DNA from: Nonomuraea deserti
GTDB taxonomy: Bacteria; Actinomycetota; Actinomycetes; Streptosporangiales; Streptosporangiaceae
Length of the DNA stretch: 61,795 bases
Direction: 5' to 3'
Assembly (NCBI RefSeq): GCF_004348685.1
Contig: NZ_SMKO01000032.1
Span: 1 to 61,795 of the forward strand
Positions 27,042-38,359 of this stretch are shown here, piece after piece. The position numbers and the translations under genes are program-made. How positions within the stretch are numbered: position 1 is the first letter of the stretch; every line of letters starts with the position of its first letter. Under the pieces are notes generated by a model. That model was not told the DNA's origin. It saw only the letters and a program-made list of their open reading frames with translations, and did no database searches.

Positions 27042-27761
27042 TCAGGCCGTGGAGACGACCTGGAAACCCTCCGCGTAGCGGCCCTCGCCGAAGCCGGCCT
27101 GCTCACCCCAGGCGCCGAAGCGGCTCTTGACGAAGTCGGCGAAGCCCTCCACATGTGCGACCTGGCTCACGTGTGACTGCAAGGCCGCGAGCTTGCGGTC
27201 CATGGCGCCGGTGACGTCCACCCAGTGATCCGGTGCGGGGCCACCGGTCAGCCACACCTCACGCACGGTCCACGCCTCCAGGCCCTCGTCCCGGGCCAGC
27301 TCGGGGAACGCGTAGGGGTTGCGGGCGTCGGGGTAGACGGCGTCGAGGGCGGCGCCGCCCACCGCGCGATGGTCGGGATGGCTGGGCGCGACGAACCGGT
27401 AGTTGCGGTCCGGGTGGTGGGTGATGACCAGGTCGGGCCTGACCTGCCGGATCACCCGGGCGATGTCACGCCGTAGCTCGAGTGACGGCACCACCTGGCC
27501 GTCCGGATGGCCGAGGAAACGCAGATCAGTGACGCCGACCGCCTTGGCGGCGGCCAGCTGCTCGGTCCTGCGCAGCTCGGCCATGCCCGAGTTGTCCAGA
27601 GTGCGTTCGTTGCCGCCCGCGTCGCCGTCCGTGACCAGCAGGTATGTGACCTCCACGCCCCGGTCGACGAACAGCGCCACGCTCCCCGCCGCGCCGAAAT
27701 CGGCGTCATCTGGGTGGGCGGTCACGACCAGAACCCGGTTGATCTCGCTTTCCGGCAGCAT
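27042..27761 (-). CDS. PIG-L (LmbE-like) family deacetylase
   Basis: Protein of 239 residues. AHPDD at 15-19 and the later SHPDHR are the zinc-binding motifs; the aspartate after HP is the catalytic base. AAAGGGG precedes the ATG at 27761. PIG-L enzymes remove N-acetyl groups from sugar conjugates or amides: in actinobacteria MshB and Mca act in mycothiol metabolism, and others modify glycopeptides. The sequence does not decide; its length and the HPDGQVVPSLELRRDI segment fit the general family rather than Mca. Divergent from pcrA across 95 bases. Confidence 0.87.
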   Translation of the reverse strand: MLPESEINRVLVVTAHPDDADFGAAGSVALFVDRGVEVTYLLVTDGDAGGNERTLDNSGMAELRRTEQLAAAKAVGVTDLRFLGHPDGQVVPSLELRRDIARVIRQVRPDLVITHHPDRNYRFVAPSHPDHRAVGGAALDAVYPDARNPYAFPELARDEGLEAWTVREVWLTGGPAPDHWVDVTGAMDRKLAALQSHVSQVAHVEGFADFVKSRFGAWGEQAGFGEGRYAEGFQVVSTA

Positions 27762-27856
27762 GGTTCCCCTTTCTGGACCTTCCGTCGAGCACAACCGGGA
27801 CCCCGGCGATCGCATTCCGTGCGACGTTTGTCGGTGGGGCGTCTTAACCTAGGTGG

Positions 27857-30109
<2,253 letters not shown>

Positions 30110-30507
30110 GAGAACCGCACCGGCCGACCCGCGACCGAGCACCCGCCGTCCCGCTGCCTGTTAGCGGACCCGCGCCGGCCGACCGGCGGCCGAAGCCGCG
30201 CGCCGTCCCGCTGCCGGTGCGCGCTGCCGCGCCGGCCGACCGGCGTGAAAGGACCGGCGCGGCCCAGGACACCGGTGGCTGGAGCCGCGTCGACCGACCG
30301 ATGGAGTTCGCGCCGACCGGCTGGCGCTGAGAGTGCGAGGCCTGGGACGCCGTCTCGCCGACTCCGGGGTGGCGGTGGGCGTGTCACCCGCCGACGGTGG
30401 TGAGATCGCTGGTGGCGGGCGACCGAGCGTACGGTCGGCCAGCAAAGGTGCGTGCGCGAAACGCGGTGGGGGGCGTTGGGGCCGTCGGGCCCCTTCACGT
30501 CGGAGAC
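30110..30507. other. Gene-free region with a 57-base imperfect repeat
   Basis: Between pcrA and the convergent response regulator. The 18-mer CGCGCCGGCCGACCGGCG occurs at 30171 and again at 30228, and GCCGTCCCGCTGCC recurs at the same 57-base period, giving about two imperfect tandem units. No credible gene is seen; apparent frames are arginine- and proline-rich and lack ribosome sites. Confidence 0.55.
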
Positions 30508-31140
30508 TCAGACCAGGCGGCGGGCGGTGGCCCAGCGTGAGAGCTCGTGGCGGTTGGAGAGCTGGAGCTTGCGCAGCACCGACGACACGTGCGTCTCCAC
30601 GGTCTTGACCGAGATGAACAACTCCTTCGCGATCTCCTTGTACGCGTAGCCGCGCGCGATCAGCCGCAGCACCTCCCGCTCGCGCTGCGTCAGCGAGTCG
30701 AGCTCAGGGTCGATGGGCGGGGCCTCCGACGAGGCGAACGCGTCCAGCACGAAGCCCGCCAGCCGCGGCGAGAAGACCGCGTCGCCCTCGGACACCCTGC
30801 GGATGGCGTCGGTCAGCTCCTTGCCGCTGATGTTCTTGGTGACATAGCCCCTGGCGCCGCCCCGGATCACGCCGATGACGTCCTCGGCGGCGTCGGAGAC
30901 CGACAGGGCGAGGAAACGCACCTGGGAGCCGGAGCCCAGGACGCGGCGCAGCACCTCCTGGCCGCCGCCCCCGGGCATGTGCACGTCGAGCAGCACCACG
31001 TCGGGCTGCAGCTCGGTGATCGCCTTGACCGCGGAGTCCACGTCCTCGGCCTCGCCCACCACCTCGATCGAGTCGCCGAGTTCGGCGCGTACGCCGGAAC
31101 GGAACAGCCGGTGATCATCGACGATCAACACCCGTGTCAT
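30508..31140 (-). CDS. Response regulator, NarL/LuxR family
   Basis: Protein of 210 residues. The receiver domain has acidic residues D8 and D9, phosphoacceptor D52 (LLDVHMPG) and K102 in VTKNISG. The C-terminal LuxR-type helix-turn-helix runs about 149-200 (LTQREREVLRLIARGYAYKEIAKE and KTVETHVSSVLRKL, quoted in parts). It is cotranscribed behind the PspC-type histidine kinase; the kinase stop overlaps its ATG (ATGA). It probably controls envelope or stress genes, possibly including the divergent PspC gene. Confidence 0.93.
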   Translation of the reverse strand: MTRVLIVDDHRLFRSGVRAELGDSIEVVGEAEDVDSAVKAITELQPDVVLLDVHMPGGGGQEVLRRVLGSGSQVRFLALSVSDAAEDVIGVIRGGARGYVTKNISGKELTDAIRRVSEGDAVFSPRLAGFVLDAFASSEAPPIDPELDSLTQREREVLRLIARGYAYKEIAKELFISVKTVETHVSSVLRKLQLSNRHELSRWATARRLV

Positions 31141-32348
31141 GCCTTCTCCACCTTCATGGTCAACATCACTTCCGTGCCCTCGCCGGGCTCGGTGCGGACC
31201 CTGGCCGCGCCTCCGTGACGTTCCATTCTCCCGATGATGGACTCCCTGATCCCCATCCTGTCGAGGGGCACGGCTTCGAAGTCGAACCCCTTGCCACGAT
31301 CCTTCACGAAAATCGTGACCTCTTCACCTTCTACTTCCGCATAGACGGAAATGGACGGACTGCCAGAGTATTTGGCGGCGTTGACCATCGCCTGCCGCGA
31401 CGCCTTGAGCATGGCGGCCAGCTTGCCCGCCGAATCGAGATCGATGTCTCCGACGCAGACGACCTCGATGGGCACGCCGTGCGCGTCCTCCTCCTCGGCG
31501 GCGATCCTGCGTACGGCGGCCGCCACCGTGGCGTCGGCGTCCTGGGCCGGCTGGTAGAGCCAGTTGCGCAGGTCGCGCTCCTGCGCGCGGGCCAGGCGGG
31601 TGACCTCACGCTGGTCGTGGGCGACCCGCTGGATCAGCGTGAGGGTGTGGAGCACCGAGTCGTGCACCATGGCGGCCACTTCGGCGCGTTCCTCCTGCCT
31701 GATGCGCTCACGACGTTCGAGCTGCAGTTCTTTCCACAGGCCGGCCAGCCAGGGTGCGGCGATGACGGCCAGGCCGCCGACCACGACGGCGGTGAACAGC
31801 AGCCCTTGGCTGGCCTGGGCCAGTTCGCCCTGGGCCGCCAGGAACCCGGTCGCGCCGATCACGACGAGCACGACGCCGAGCAGCGAGCGCACGCGGTTCT
31901 TCCGCATGCTGAGGGCCGCGCCGCTCATCCAGGTCTTGCGGCGTTCCGGGTCCGCCTGCTGCCAGAGGATGAGGGCGCCGATCCCGCCCACGGCGAACGG
32001 CAACATGCCGATGCCGCCTTGGGAGGCGCCCGTCAGCCAGCCGAACGCGAGCAGCGCCACCCCGATCGCGCTGAACGCGGCGAGCTGGCTCCAGTCACGC
32101 TGCGGCGGAGCGGTCCCCTGGTACGGCTGCTTCGGCGCGATCATCCAGAGCACCGCGTACGCGACCATGCCGATGCCGTCGACGACGCTGAGCAGCACGA
32201 ACATCAGCCTGATCACCACCGGATCAAGCGAGAGCTGCGTCGCCAGGCCCTGGGCCACGCCGCCGATCAGGCGGCCCTCCATGGGGCGCATCATCCGCCG
32301 GTAAGGCGTTTCGCCGCTGGGCTCGGCAAGTGTCTTCTGGTCAGCCAT
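31137..32348 (-). CDS. Sensor histidine kinase with N-terminal PspC domain
   Basis: Protein of 403 residues. Residues about 15-75 are a PspC domain (RLIGGVAQGLATQLSLDPV, then a hydrophobic hairpin); further membrane segments occupy about 85-130 and 155-205. The HisKA_3 dimerisation domain carries MVHDSVLHTL with phosphoacceptor H229, and the HATPase domain shows VNAAKYSG (N box) and DRGKGFD. ATG at 32348 is the start; the longer frame has no conserved sequence. It is thought to sense membrane state and to phosphorylate the coupled NarL-type regulator. A PspC module replacing a conventional sensor is an actinobacterial arrangement. Confidence 0.92.
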   Translation of the reverse strand: MADQKTLAEPSGETPYRRMMRPMEGRLIGGVAQGLATQLSLDPVVIRLMFVLLSVVDGIGMVAYAVLWMIAPKQPYQGTAPPQRDWSQLAAFSAIGVALLAFGWLTGASQGGIGMLPFAVGGIGALILWQQADPERRKTWMSGAALSMRKNRVRSLLGVVLVVIGATGFLAAQGELAQASQGLLFTAVVVGGLAVIAAPWLAGLWKELQLERRERIRQEERAEVAAMVHDSVLHTLTLIQRVAHDQREVTRLARAQERDLRNWLYQPAQDADATVAAAVRRIAAEEEDAHGVPIEVVCVGDIDLDSAGKLAAMLKASRQAMVNAAKYSGSPSISVYAEVEGEEVTIFVKDRGKGFDFEAVPLDRMGIRESIIGRMERHGGAARVRTEPGEGTEVMLTMKVEKA

Positions 32349-32460
32349 AACATGGCCATAGTCACACGTCCCGGGCACAGGGGCATCAGGGAACGACCCC
32401 CGGGTCGGGTCAGGGGTGTCCCGGATGCGGGCACACCGCACGCAGGTACACGATGGTGGC

Positions 32461-34167
32461 ATGACAGAAGCTCCGCCCAGGGAACCGGCCGCCCCTCACC
32501 GTGTGCTGCGACGCAGCAGCGAGGGGCGCTTCCTCATGGGAGTCTGCGCGGGCCTCGGGCGGCACACCGGCATCGACCCCGTGGTGTTCCGCGTGGGCTT
32601 CGCGGTGTTGATGTTCGGCTCGGGCATCGGCCTGTTCCTCTACCTCGCGGCGTTCCTGCTGATGAAGGAGCCGAACGGCAAGCCCGGCCTCATCGAGCAG
32701 TGGACCCGCCGCGACTTCGACGCCGACGCCGTGATGGTGCTGCTGGCCGCGGTGCTGGCGTGCGGCCTGGGGATCAACATGGCGACGGTGTGGCTGGGCG
32801 TGGGCACGCTCGTGGTGGGCGTGTTCCTGGCTGTGTCGCTGCTTGCCGCGCACGCGAGCGGGGTCGACCTGCTGGGGCTGGCCCGGTCGATGCCCGAGCG
32901 GCTCAGCAGGCGCAGGACCGGCGACGGGCAGCCGGCGCCGTCCTACACTCCTGCCACGCCGCCGTCTCCGGTACGACCGCAGTCCGCGGCCACCGGCCTG
33001 GGTGAGACCGCGCGGACGTCGTCGCCGGCGGAGGGGACGCCCGGCTACCCGGTCCAAGAGCCGGCGCAGGAGACGGTCCGCCACCCGATCGAAGAGCCGA
33101 GGCAGGAGACGACCCGCCACCCGATCCCGGAGTCGGCGCAGGAGACGACCCGCCACCCGACCCCGGAGTCGGCGCAGGAGACGACCCGCCACCCGACCCC
33201 GGAGTCGGCGCAGGAGACGACCCGCCACCCGACCCCGGAGCCGACCCGGGAGTTCCCCGGCCCGGTACGCGAGAGCGCGCAGGAGCCGCCTCCCGCCGGG
33301 CCGGCCAGGGCGCACGACACCATCGAGCCGGATCCGGCCCTCGGCGACGCGGTGACGGCAGAACATGCCGTGCCGCCGTACCAGCCGCCCGCCCACGGCC
33401 GCCGGCAGCCGGCCGCCGGCTACGGCCACCCGTTCGCCCCCAACGGCCCCTACCAGCCGCTCGACCCGGCCAGGAGAGGCGGCGGCTACTCGCCGTACGA
33501 TCCCGCTCTGTACGCCCGCCCGGCCCTCGCTGAGCGGCCCCGGCCGGCGCGCCGCCCGAGGTCGTTCATCGGCGCCTTCACCCTGTTGCTGGCTTTCATC
33601 ATTGGAGGAATCGTCATGGCGGCCCAGGCCAGGACGGCCGCTGGCGTGAGCCCGACCATCGTCGGCGGCGCCATGCTCATCACCATCGGCGCCGGGCTGC
33701 TGATCGCCGCCTGGTGGGGGCGGGGCGCCGGGCTGGTCGCCGCTGGTACGTTCGTCGCGCTGCTCGTGGGCACGGGGCTGATGCTGGGCGGTGTGCCCAG
33801 CAACGTCGGGTCGTCGGAGTGGGCCCCGGCCAGCGTCACGGAGGCGAGCCGGCACTATGACGTCGGGCTCGGCGACGGCCGGCTCGACCTGTCGGAGCTG
33901 GAGCTGGCGCCCGGGTCGACGACGACGTTCACCGCCTCGGTCAAGGCGGGCGAGCTGGTGGTGGTCGTGCCACCGACGGCGAGAGTGGAGGTGCACGCCT
34001 CCAACAAGGTCGGCGACATCACACTGGACCAGTCGGTCCAGGGCGGAGTGGACGTGCGGGTGAACGAAGTGCTGCAACCCGAGGTGAAACCGGACGGCGA
34101 GCCCGCCACCCTCGTGCTCGATCTGCGGAGCGGCGTCGGTGACATCGAGGTGCGACGTGCCGCGTGA
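32461..34167 (+). CDS. PspC domain membrane protein with repeat-rich linker
   Basis: Protein of 568 residues starting at the ATG at 32461, divergent from the PspC kinase by 112 bases. The PspC domain lies at about 15-75 (GRFLMGVCAGLGRHTGIDPV), and a further pair of membrane segments follows to about 140. A long Pro/Glu/Thr-rich linker includes five copies of a 12-residue repeat (ESAQETTRHPTP). Three more hydrophobic segments lie at about 360-445, and the last 120 residues look like a beta-solenoid-type extracytoplasmic domain (LDLSELELAPGS, VEVHASNKVGDI), as in LiaF/DUF2154-like proteins. It probably works with the adjacent two-component system in membrane-stress sensing. Confidence 0.85.
   Translation: MTEAPPREPAAPHRVLRRSSEGRFLMGVCAGLGRHTGIDPVVFRVGFAVLMFGSGIGLFLYLAAFLLMKEPNGKPGLIEQWTRRDFDADAVMVLLAAVLACGLGINMATVWLGVGTLVVGVFLAVSLLAAHASGVDLLGLARSMPERLSRRRTGDGQPAPSYTPATPPSPVRPQSAATGLGETARTSSPAEGTPGYPVQEPAQETVRHPIEEPRQETTRHPIPESAQETTRHPTPESAQETTRHPTPESAQETTRHPTPEPTREFPGPVRESAQEPPPAGPARAHDTIEPDPALGDAVTAEHAVPPYQPPAHGRRQPAAGYGHPFAPNGPYQPLDPARRGGGYSPYDPALYARPALAERPRPARRPRSFIGAFTLLLAFIIGGIVMAAQARTAAGVSPTIVGGAMLITIGAGLLIAAWWGRGAGLVAAGTFVALLVGTGLMLGGVPSNVGSSEWAPASVTEASRHYDVGLGDGRLDLSELELAPGSTTTFTASVKAGELVVVVPPTARVEVHASNKVGDITLDQSVQGGVDVRVNEVLQPEVKPDGEPATLVLDLRSGVGDIEVRRAA
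33070..33249 (+). repeat. 36-base coding tandem repeat, five copies
   Basis: Units start at 33070, 33106, 33142, 33178 and 33214. The last three are almost identical (GAGACGACCCGCCACCCGAC and 16 more bases); the first two are diverged. They encode 12-residue repeats in the PspC protein linker and stay in frame. Confidence 0.9.
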
Positions 34168-34360
34168 CGTCGAGCGGCCGCGCCGCGTGCACAGGACGGA
34201 CTGGATGGCCCTGCTCAGCGGCGTGCTTTTTGTCGTTCTGGGTATTTTGGTGGTGACAAGGGCGATCACGGATTGGCTGGTTCTCTGGGGCGTGATGGTG
34301 CTGGGGTTGGCGTTCGCGGGGCTGGTGGCGATCATCGCCAAGGGGCTCCGCGGCAAGTAG
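34157..34360 (+). CDS. Small two-span membrane protein of PspC locus
   Basis: Protein of 67 residues. The GTG at 34157 overlaps the end of the PspC gene and follows CGAGGTGCGAC, a usable ribosome site; a GTG six codons upstream is the alternative. Two hydrophobic segments (about 20-38 and 43-62) leave short basic ends. Coupled expression suggests that it acts with the PspC protein. No known family recognised. Confidence 0.75.
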   Translation: MPRDVERPRRVHRTDWMALLSGVLFVVLGILVVTRAITDWLVLWGVMVLGLAFAGLVAIIAKGLRGK

Positions 34361-34431
34361 ACCTTGACCGGGAATAACACCGGCGTACGTTCGGAGTGTC
34401 CGCCTTTCCCCCTGCTCCTGAGGGAGGACGT

Positions 34432-34914
34432 ATGCCCCGAATCACCGTCACCGTCGACGGGATCACCTACGAGGAGGACGTCGAGCCGCGGCTCCTGCTC
34501 GTCCACCTGCTGAGAGACCGGCTCGGCAAAACCGGCACACCGGTCGGCTGCGACACCAGCAACTGCGGCGCCTGCACGGTCATGCTCGACGGCAAGAGCG
34601 TGAAGAGCTGCTCGGTGCTGGCCGTGCAGGCCGACGGCGGCGACGTCGTCACCATCGAGGGCCTGGGCGCCGACGGGTCGATGCACCCGATGCAGCGGGC
34701 CTTCCACGAAGAGCACGCGCTGCAGTGCGGATACTGCACGCCCGGCATGGTCATGGCCGCGATCGACCTGCTCAGAGACGATCCCGACCCGTCCGAGGAG
34801 ACGATCAGGGAGGGCCTCGAGGGCAACCTGTGCCGCTGCACCGGCTACTGCAACATCGTCAGCGCCGTACGGAGGGGCGCGCAGGAGATGGGGCAGGCGG
34901 TGAGCAAGCAATGA
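34432..34914 (+). CDS. coxS: (2Fe-2S)-binding subunit of a molybdenum hydroxylase
   Basis: Protein of 160 residues with two iron-sulfur domains. The plant-ferredoxin-type cluster is bound by CDTSNCGACTVMLDG plus a later cysteine (KSC), and the C-terminal helical domain binds the second through CGYCTPGM and CRCTGYC. It passes electrons from the molybdenum site to FAD. GGGAGG precedes the ATG. It is the first gene of a small-large-medium subunit operon, and the next start overlaps its stop (ATGA). Confidence 0.93.
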   Translation: MPRITVTVDGITYEEDVEPRLLLVHLLRDRLGKTGTPVGCDTSNCGACTVMLDGKSVKSCSVLAVQADGGDVVTIEGLGADGSMHPMQRAFHEEHALQCGYCTPGMVMAAIDLLRDDPDPSEETIREGLEGNLCRCTGYCNIVSAVRRGAQEMGQAVSKQ

Positions 34915-37325
34915 CCGAGATGGACGCCGGCCTGGTCGCCGAGCAGATCGCTCAGAGCGACCAGCTCAACGAGCCGACCGACCGCTCCGAGGTGGGCAGG
35001 CCGCGGCGGCGCAAAGAGGACACGAGGCTGCTCACGGGGCGGACGCAGTGGACGGACAACCTCTCGCGCCCCGGCATGCTGCACGTGATGTACCTGCGCA
35101 GCCCGATGGCGCACGCCAGGATAACCAGGGTCGACGTGTCGGGGGCGCGTGACCTGCCGGGGGTCGTGGCGGCGTTCAGCGGGGAGGATTTCGCCGCCGA
35201 GCAGGGCAGCCTGCCGTGCGCCTGGCCGGTGAGCGAGGACATCGTCATCCCCGACCACCCGCCGATGGCCGTGTCCGAGGTGCGCTACGTCGGCGAGGCG
35301 GTGGCCTGCGTGGTCGCGACCGACCGCTACCGCGCCGCCGACGCGCTCGACGCCATCGAGGTCGACTACGAGCCGCTGCCGGCCGTGCTCGACATGAACG
35401 AAGCCCTCGCCGACGGCAGCCCGAAGGTGCACGAGGCGGGCAACAAGGCGTTCAGCGCGAAGATCACCGCGGGCGACGTCGACGCCGCGTTCGAGGGCGC
35501 TCCCGTCGTCATCGACCGCACGTACGTGCAGCAGCGTCTCATCCCGAGCGCGATGGAGCCGCGGGCGGTGCTGGCCGACACCGACGGCGAGTCGTTCACG
35601 CTCTGGACGTCCACGCAGATCCCGCACGTCCTGCGGGTCATGCTGGCCATGGTGACCGGCGTCCCCGAGCACCGGATCCGCGTGATCGCGCCCGACGTGG
35701 GCGGCGGGTTCGGCTCGAAGCTGCAGGTCACCGCGGAGGAGGTGCTGGGCCTGCTGCTCACGCGCAAGCTCGGCAAGCCGGTCAAGTGGACCGAGTCGCG
35801 CTCCGAGGGCAACCTGACCGTGCACCACGGCCGCGACCAGATCCAGCACATCAGGCTGGCCGCCGACGCGGACGGGCGCATCCGAGGGCTGCAGGTCGAC
35901 CTGCTGGCCGACATGGGCGCCTATCTGATGCTGGTGACGCCGGGCATCCCGATGCTGGGCGCGTCGATGTTCAACGCGATCTACAAGATGGACGCGTACG
36001 AGTTCGCCTGCACGGGCGTGTTCACCACCAAGATGCCCACGGACGCGTACCGGGGCGCGGGCCGCCCGGAGGCGACGTTCGCCATCGAGCGGATGATGGA
36101 CGAGCTGGCCGCCGAGCTGGGCATGGACCCGGTGGAGGTGCGCAGGCGCAACTGGATCAGGCACGAGGAGTTCCCGTACACGACGATCTCGGGCCTGACG
36201 TACGACTCGGGCAACTACGAGGCGGCCACGGACAAGGCGCTGGCGTTGTTCGGCTACGACAAGCTGCGGGCCGAGCAGTCCGACCGGCGTGACAGGGGCG
36301 ACCCGGTGCAGCTCGGCATCGGCGTCAGCACGTACACGGAGATGTGCGGCCTGGCGCCGTCGAGGATGCTCGGCGAGGCCAACTACGGCGCCGGCGGCTG
36401 GGAGCACGGCGCGGTGCGCATGTTGCCCACGGGCAAGGTCGAGGTCATCACCGGCACCTCGCCGCACGGGCAGGGTCACGTCACGTCGTGGAGCCAGATC
36501 GCGGCCGACGCGCTCGGCGTGCCGTTCGAGGACGTCACGGTGCTGCACGGCGACACGGCGATCGCCCACAAGGGCATGGACACCTACGGCTCCCGCTCGC
36601 TGGTCATCGGCGGCGTCGCGGTGCTGAAGGCGTGCGACAAGGTCAAGGACAAGGCCCGCAGGCTGGCCGCGCACGTGCTGGAGTGCTCGCCGGACGACCT
36701 GGAGTTCGAGGCCGGGGCGTTCAAGGTGCGCGGCACCGAGTCGCAGCGGACGATCCAGGAGCTGGCCCTGGCCGCGTTCACGGCGCACGACCTGCCTGAC
36801 GGGGTGGAGGCGCGGCTCGACTCCGAGGCCACGTTCGATCCGGAGAACTACTCCTTCCCGCACGGCACCCACCTGTGCGCGGTGGAGGTGGACACGGAGA
36901 CGGGCATGGTGAAGATCCGCTCGTACGTGGCGGTCGACGACGTCGGCAAGGTGGTGAACCCGCTGATCGTGGAGGGCCAGGTGCACGGCGGCATCGCGCA
37001 GGGCATCGCGCAGGCGCTGTTCGAGGAGGCCGTCTACGACGCCGACGGCAACCTGCTGACCACCACGATGGCCGACTATCTGCTGCCGTCGGCGGCGGAC
37101 CTGCCGGGTTTCACCCTCGACCGCACCGAGACCCCGGCGACCAGCAACCCGCTGGGCGTCAAGGGCGTCGGCGAGGCGGGCACGATCGCCTCGACCCCGG
37201 CCGTGGTGAACGCCGTCGTGGACGCCCTGCGCCCGCGCGGCGTGCACGACGTCCGGATGCCGTGCACGCCGGAACGCATCTGGCGGGCCCTCGAAGCTCA
37301 GGCGCCGGAAGGAGTACGGCCATGA
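34911..37325 (+). CDS. coxL: Molybdopterin-binding large subunit, xanthine dehydrogenase/CO dehydrogenase family (CoxL form II-like)
   Basis: Protein of 804 residues; the ATG overlaps the coxS stop. The molybdenum-cofactor domains show GGGFGSK, the active-site loop AYRGAGR at 379-385, GTSPHGQGH and the catalytic glutamate E755 in GVGEAG. AYRGAGR is the loop I associate with form II CoxL-like hydroxylases; true form I CO dehydrogenases have AYRCSFR. The substrate is therefore probably not CO, or at least unproven; an aldehyde or N-heterocycle is possible. Residues 1-35 form a charged extension before the usual GRPRRRKED start. Confidence 0.88.
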   Translation: MTEMDAGLVAEQIAQSDQLNEPTDRSEVGRPRRRKEDTRLLTGRTQWTDNLSRPGMLHVMYLRSPMAHARITRVDVSGARDLPGVVAAFSGEDFAAEQGSLPCAWPVSEDIVIPDHPPMAVSEVRYVGEAVACVVATDRYRAADALDAIEVDYEPLPAVLDMNEALADGSPKVHEAGNKAFSAKITAGDVDAAFEGAPVVIDRTYVQQRLIPSAMEPRAVLADTDGESFTLWTSTQIPHVLRVMLAMVTGVPEHRIRVIAPDVGGGFGSKLQVTAEEVLGLLLTRKLGKPVKWTESRSEGNLTVHHGRDQIQHIRLAADADGRIRGLQVDLLADMGAYLMLVTPGIPMLGASMFNAIYKMDAYEFACTGVFTTKMPTDAYRGAGRPEATFAIERMMDELAAELGMDPVEVRRRNWIRHEEFPYTTISGLTYDSGNYEAATDKALALFGYDKLRAEQSDRRDRGDPVQLGIGVSTYTEMCGLAPSRMLGEANYGAGGWEHGAVRMLPTGKVEVITGTSPHGQGHVTSWSQIAADALGVPFEDVTVLHGDTAIAHKGMDTYGSRSLVIGGVAVLKACDKVKDKARRLAAHVLECSPDDLEFEAGAFKVRGTESQRTIQELALAAFTAHDLPDGVEARLDSEATFDPENYSFPHGTHLCAVEVDTETGMVKIRSYVAVDDVGKVVNPLIVEGQVHGGIAQGIAQALFEEAVYDADGNLLTTTMADYLLPSAADLPGFTLDRTETPATSNPLGVKGVGEAGTIASTPAVVNAVVDALRPRGVHDVRMPCTPERIWRALEAQAPEGVRP

Positions 37326-38176
37326 TCCCCGCGCAGTTCGACTACGCGCGGCCCGCCTCGCTGGACGAGGCCTGCCAGGCGCTCGCCTCCGACGAGGACG
37401 CCAAGGTGCTGGCGGGCGGTCAGTCGCTGCTGCCGCTGCTGCGGATGCGGCTGGCGTACCCGTCGACGCTGGTGGACGTCGGCCGGCTGCCGGATCTGAA
37501 GGGCGTGCACGACCGCGGCGACCACGTCTTCATCGGCGCGATGACCACGCACGACGAGGTCGTGCGCTCCGGCGTGGTCACCGCCGGCTGCCCGCTGGTG
37601 GCACTGGCCACGGCCATGGTGGCCGACCGGGCGATCCGGCATCGGGGCACGTTCGGCGGCTCGCTGGCGCACGCCGATCCGGCGGGCGACCTGCCGGCCG
37701 TGGTGCTGGCGCTGGACGGCGTGCTCGTGGCCAGGTCGGCCGGGGGTGAGCGGGAGATCCCCGCGGCCGACTTCTTCGTCGACTACCTGGAGTCGGCGCT
37801 GGAGCCGGGCGAGATCCTGACCGGGGTGAAGATCCCGAAGCTGGGCGCGGGCTGGGGTTTCCACTACGAGAAGTTCCACAGGACCGCGCAGTCGTGGGCG
37901 ATCGTCGGGGTGGCGGCGGCGGTCAAGCGCTCCAACGGCGCGATCACCGAGGCCAGGATCGGGCTGACGAACATGGGCGAGAAGCCGCTGCGCGCCCGCG
38001 CCACCGAATCGGCCCTGCGGGGCGTGGAGCTCGGTGACCAGGTGCGCCTGGCGTGCGAGGAGGCGGCCGCGGACACCTCTCCGCCGGCTGACCTGCACGC
38101 GCAGCCCGACTACCGGCGGCACCTGGCCAGGGTGCTGACCCACCGAGCGGTACGCACGGCGGCCGGATCGCCCTGA
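37322..38176 (+). CDS. coxM: FAD-binding medium subunit of molybdenum hydroxylase
   Basis: Protein of 284 residues; its ATG overlaps the large-subunit stop (ATGA). FAD contacts are AGGQSLLPLLRMR near residue 33 and GTFGGSLAHADPAGDLP near residue 110; the C-terminal CODH_FAD_C domain follows. It transfers electrons from the iron-sulfur subunit to an acceptor. The three-subunit set is complete. A hairpin follows immediately. Confidence 0.93.
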   Translation: MIPAQFDYARPASLDEACQALASDEDAKVLAGGQSLLPLLRMRLAYPSTLVDVGRLPDLKGVHDRGDHVFIGAMTTHDEVVRSGVVTAGCPLVALATAMVADRAIRHRGTFGGSLAHADPAGDLPAVVLALDGVLVARSAGGEREIPAADFFVDYLESALEPGEILTGVKIPKLGAGWGFHYEKFHRTAQSWAIVGVAAAVKRSNGAITEARIGLTNMGEKPLRARATESALRGVELGDQVRLACEEAAADTSPPADLHAQPDYRRHLARVLTHRAVRTAAGSP

Positions 38177-38182
38177 CCTCAA

Positions 38183-38208
38183 GGGGGCATCCCTTCCGGG
38201 GTGCCCCC
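38183..38208 (+). terminator. Hairpin after coxM
   Basis: An 11-base stem with one G-T wobble (GGGGGCATCCC / GGGGTGCCCCC) and TTCC loop begins six bases past the coxM stop. A second small hairpin (GGAGCGGA / TCCGCTCC) follows near 38236. They may attenuate reading into coxG or mark a separate promoter for it. Confidence 0.65.
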
Positions 38209-38359
38209 GCCCGGCGTAGTGTCGCAACCAGAGAAGGAGCGGATCTGTGACTCCTCCGCTCCGTGAAGGGAGCGGCTTCTCGCCCCGCTCACGCGGGAGA
38301 CGACGGCCAAGCCCTGACCGATGCCCGAAAGCACAAGATCAATCCTATCCGGAGATGCG

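Noticed and set aside
30110..30507. Small open frames after pcrA
   Set aside because: Arginine/proline-rich shadow frames produced by a GC-rich repeat; they lack ribosome sites and sensible composition.
32410..34911. Very long minus-strand open frame opposite the PspC gene
   Set aside because: High-GC antisense shadow: it crosses several well-supported plus-strand genes and reads as Arg/Gly/His repeats.
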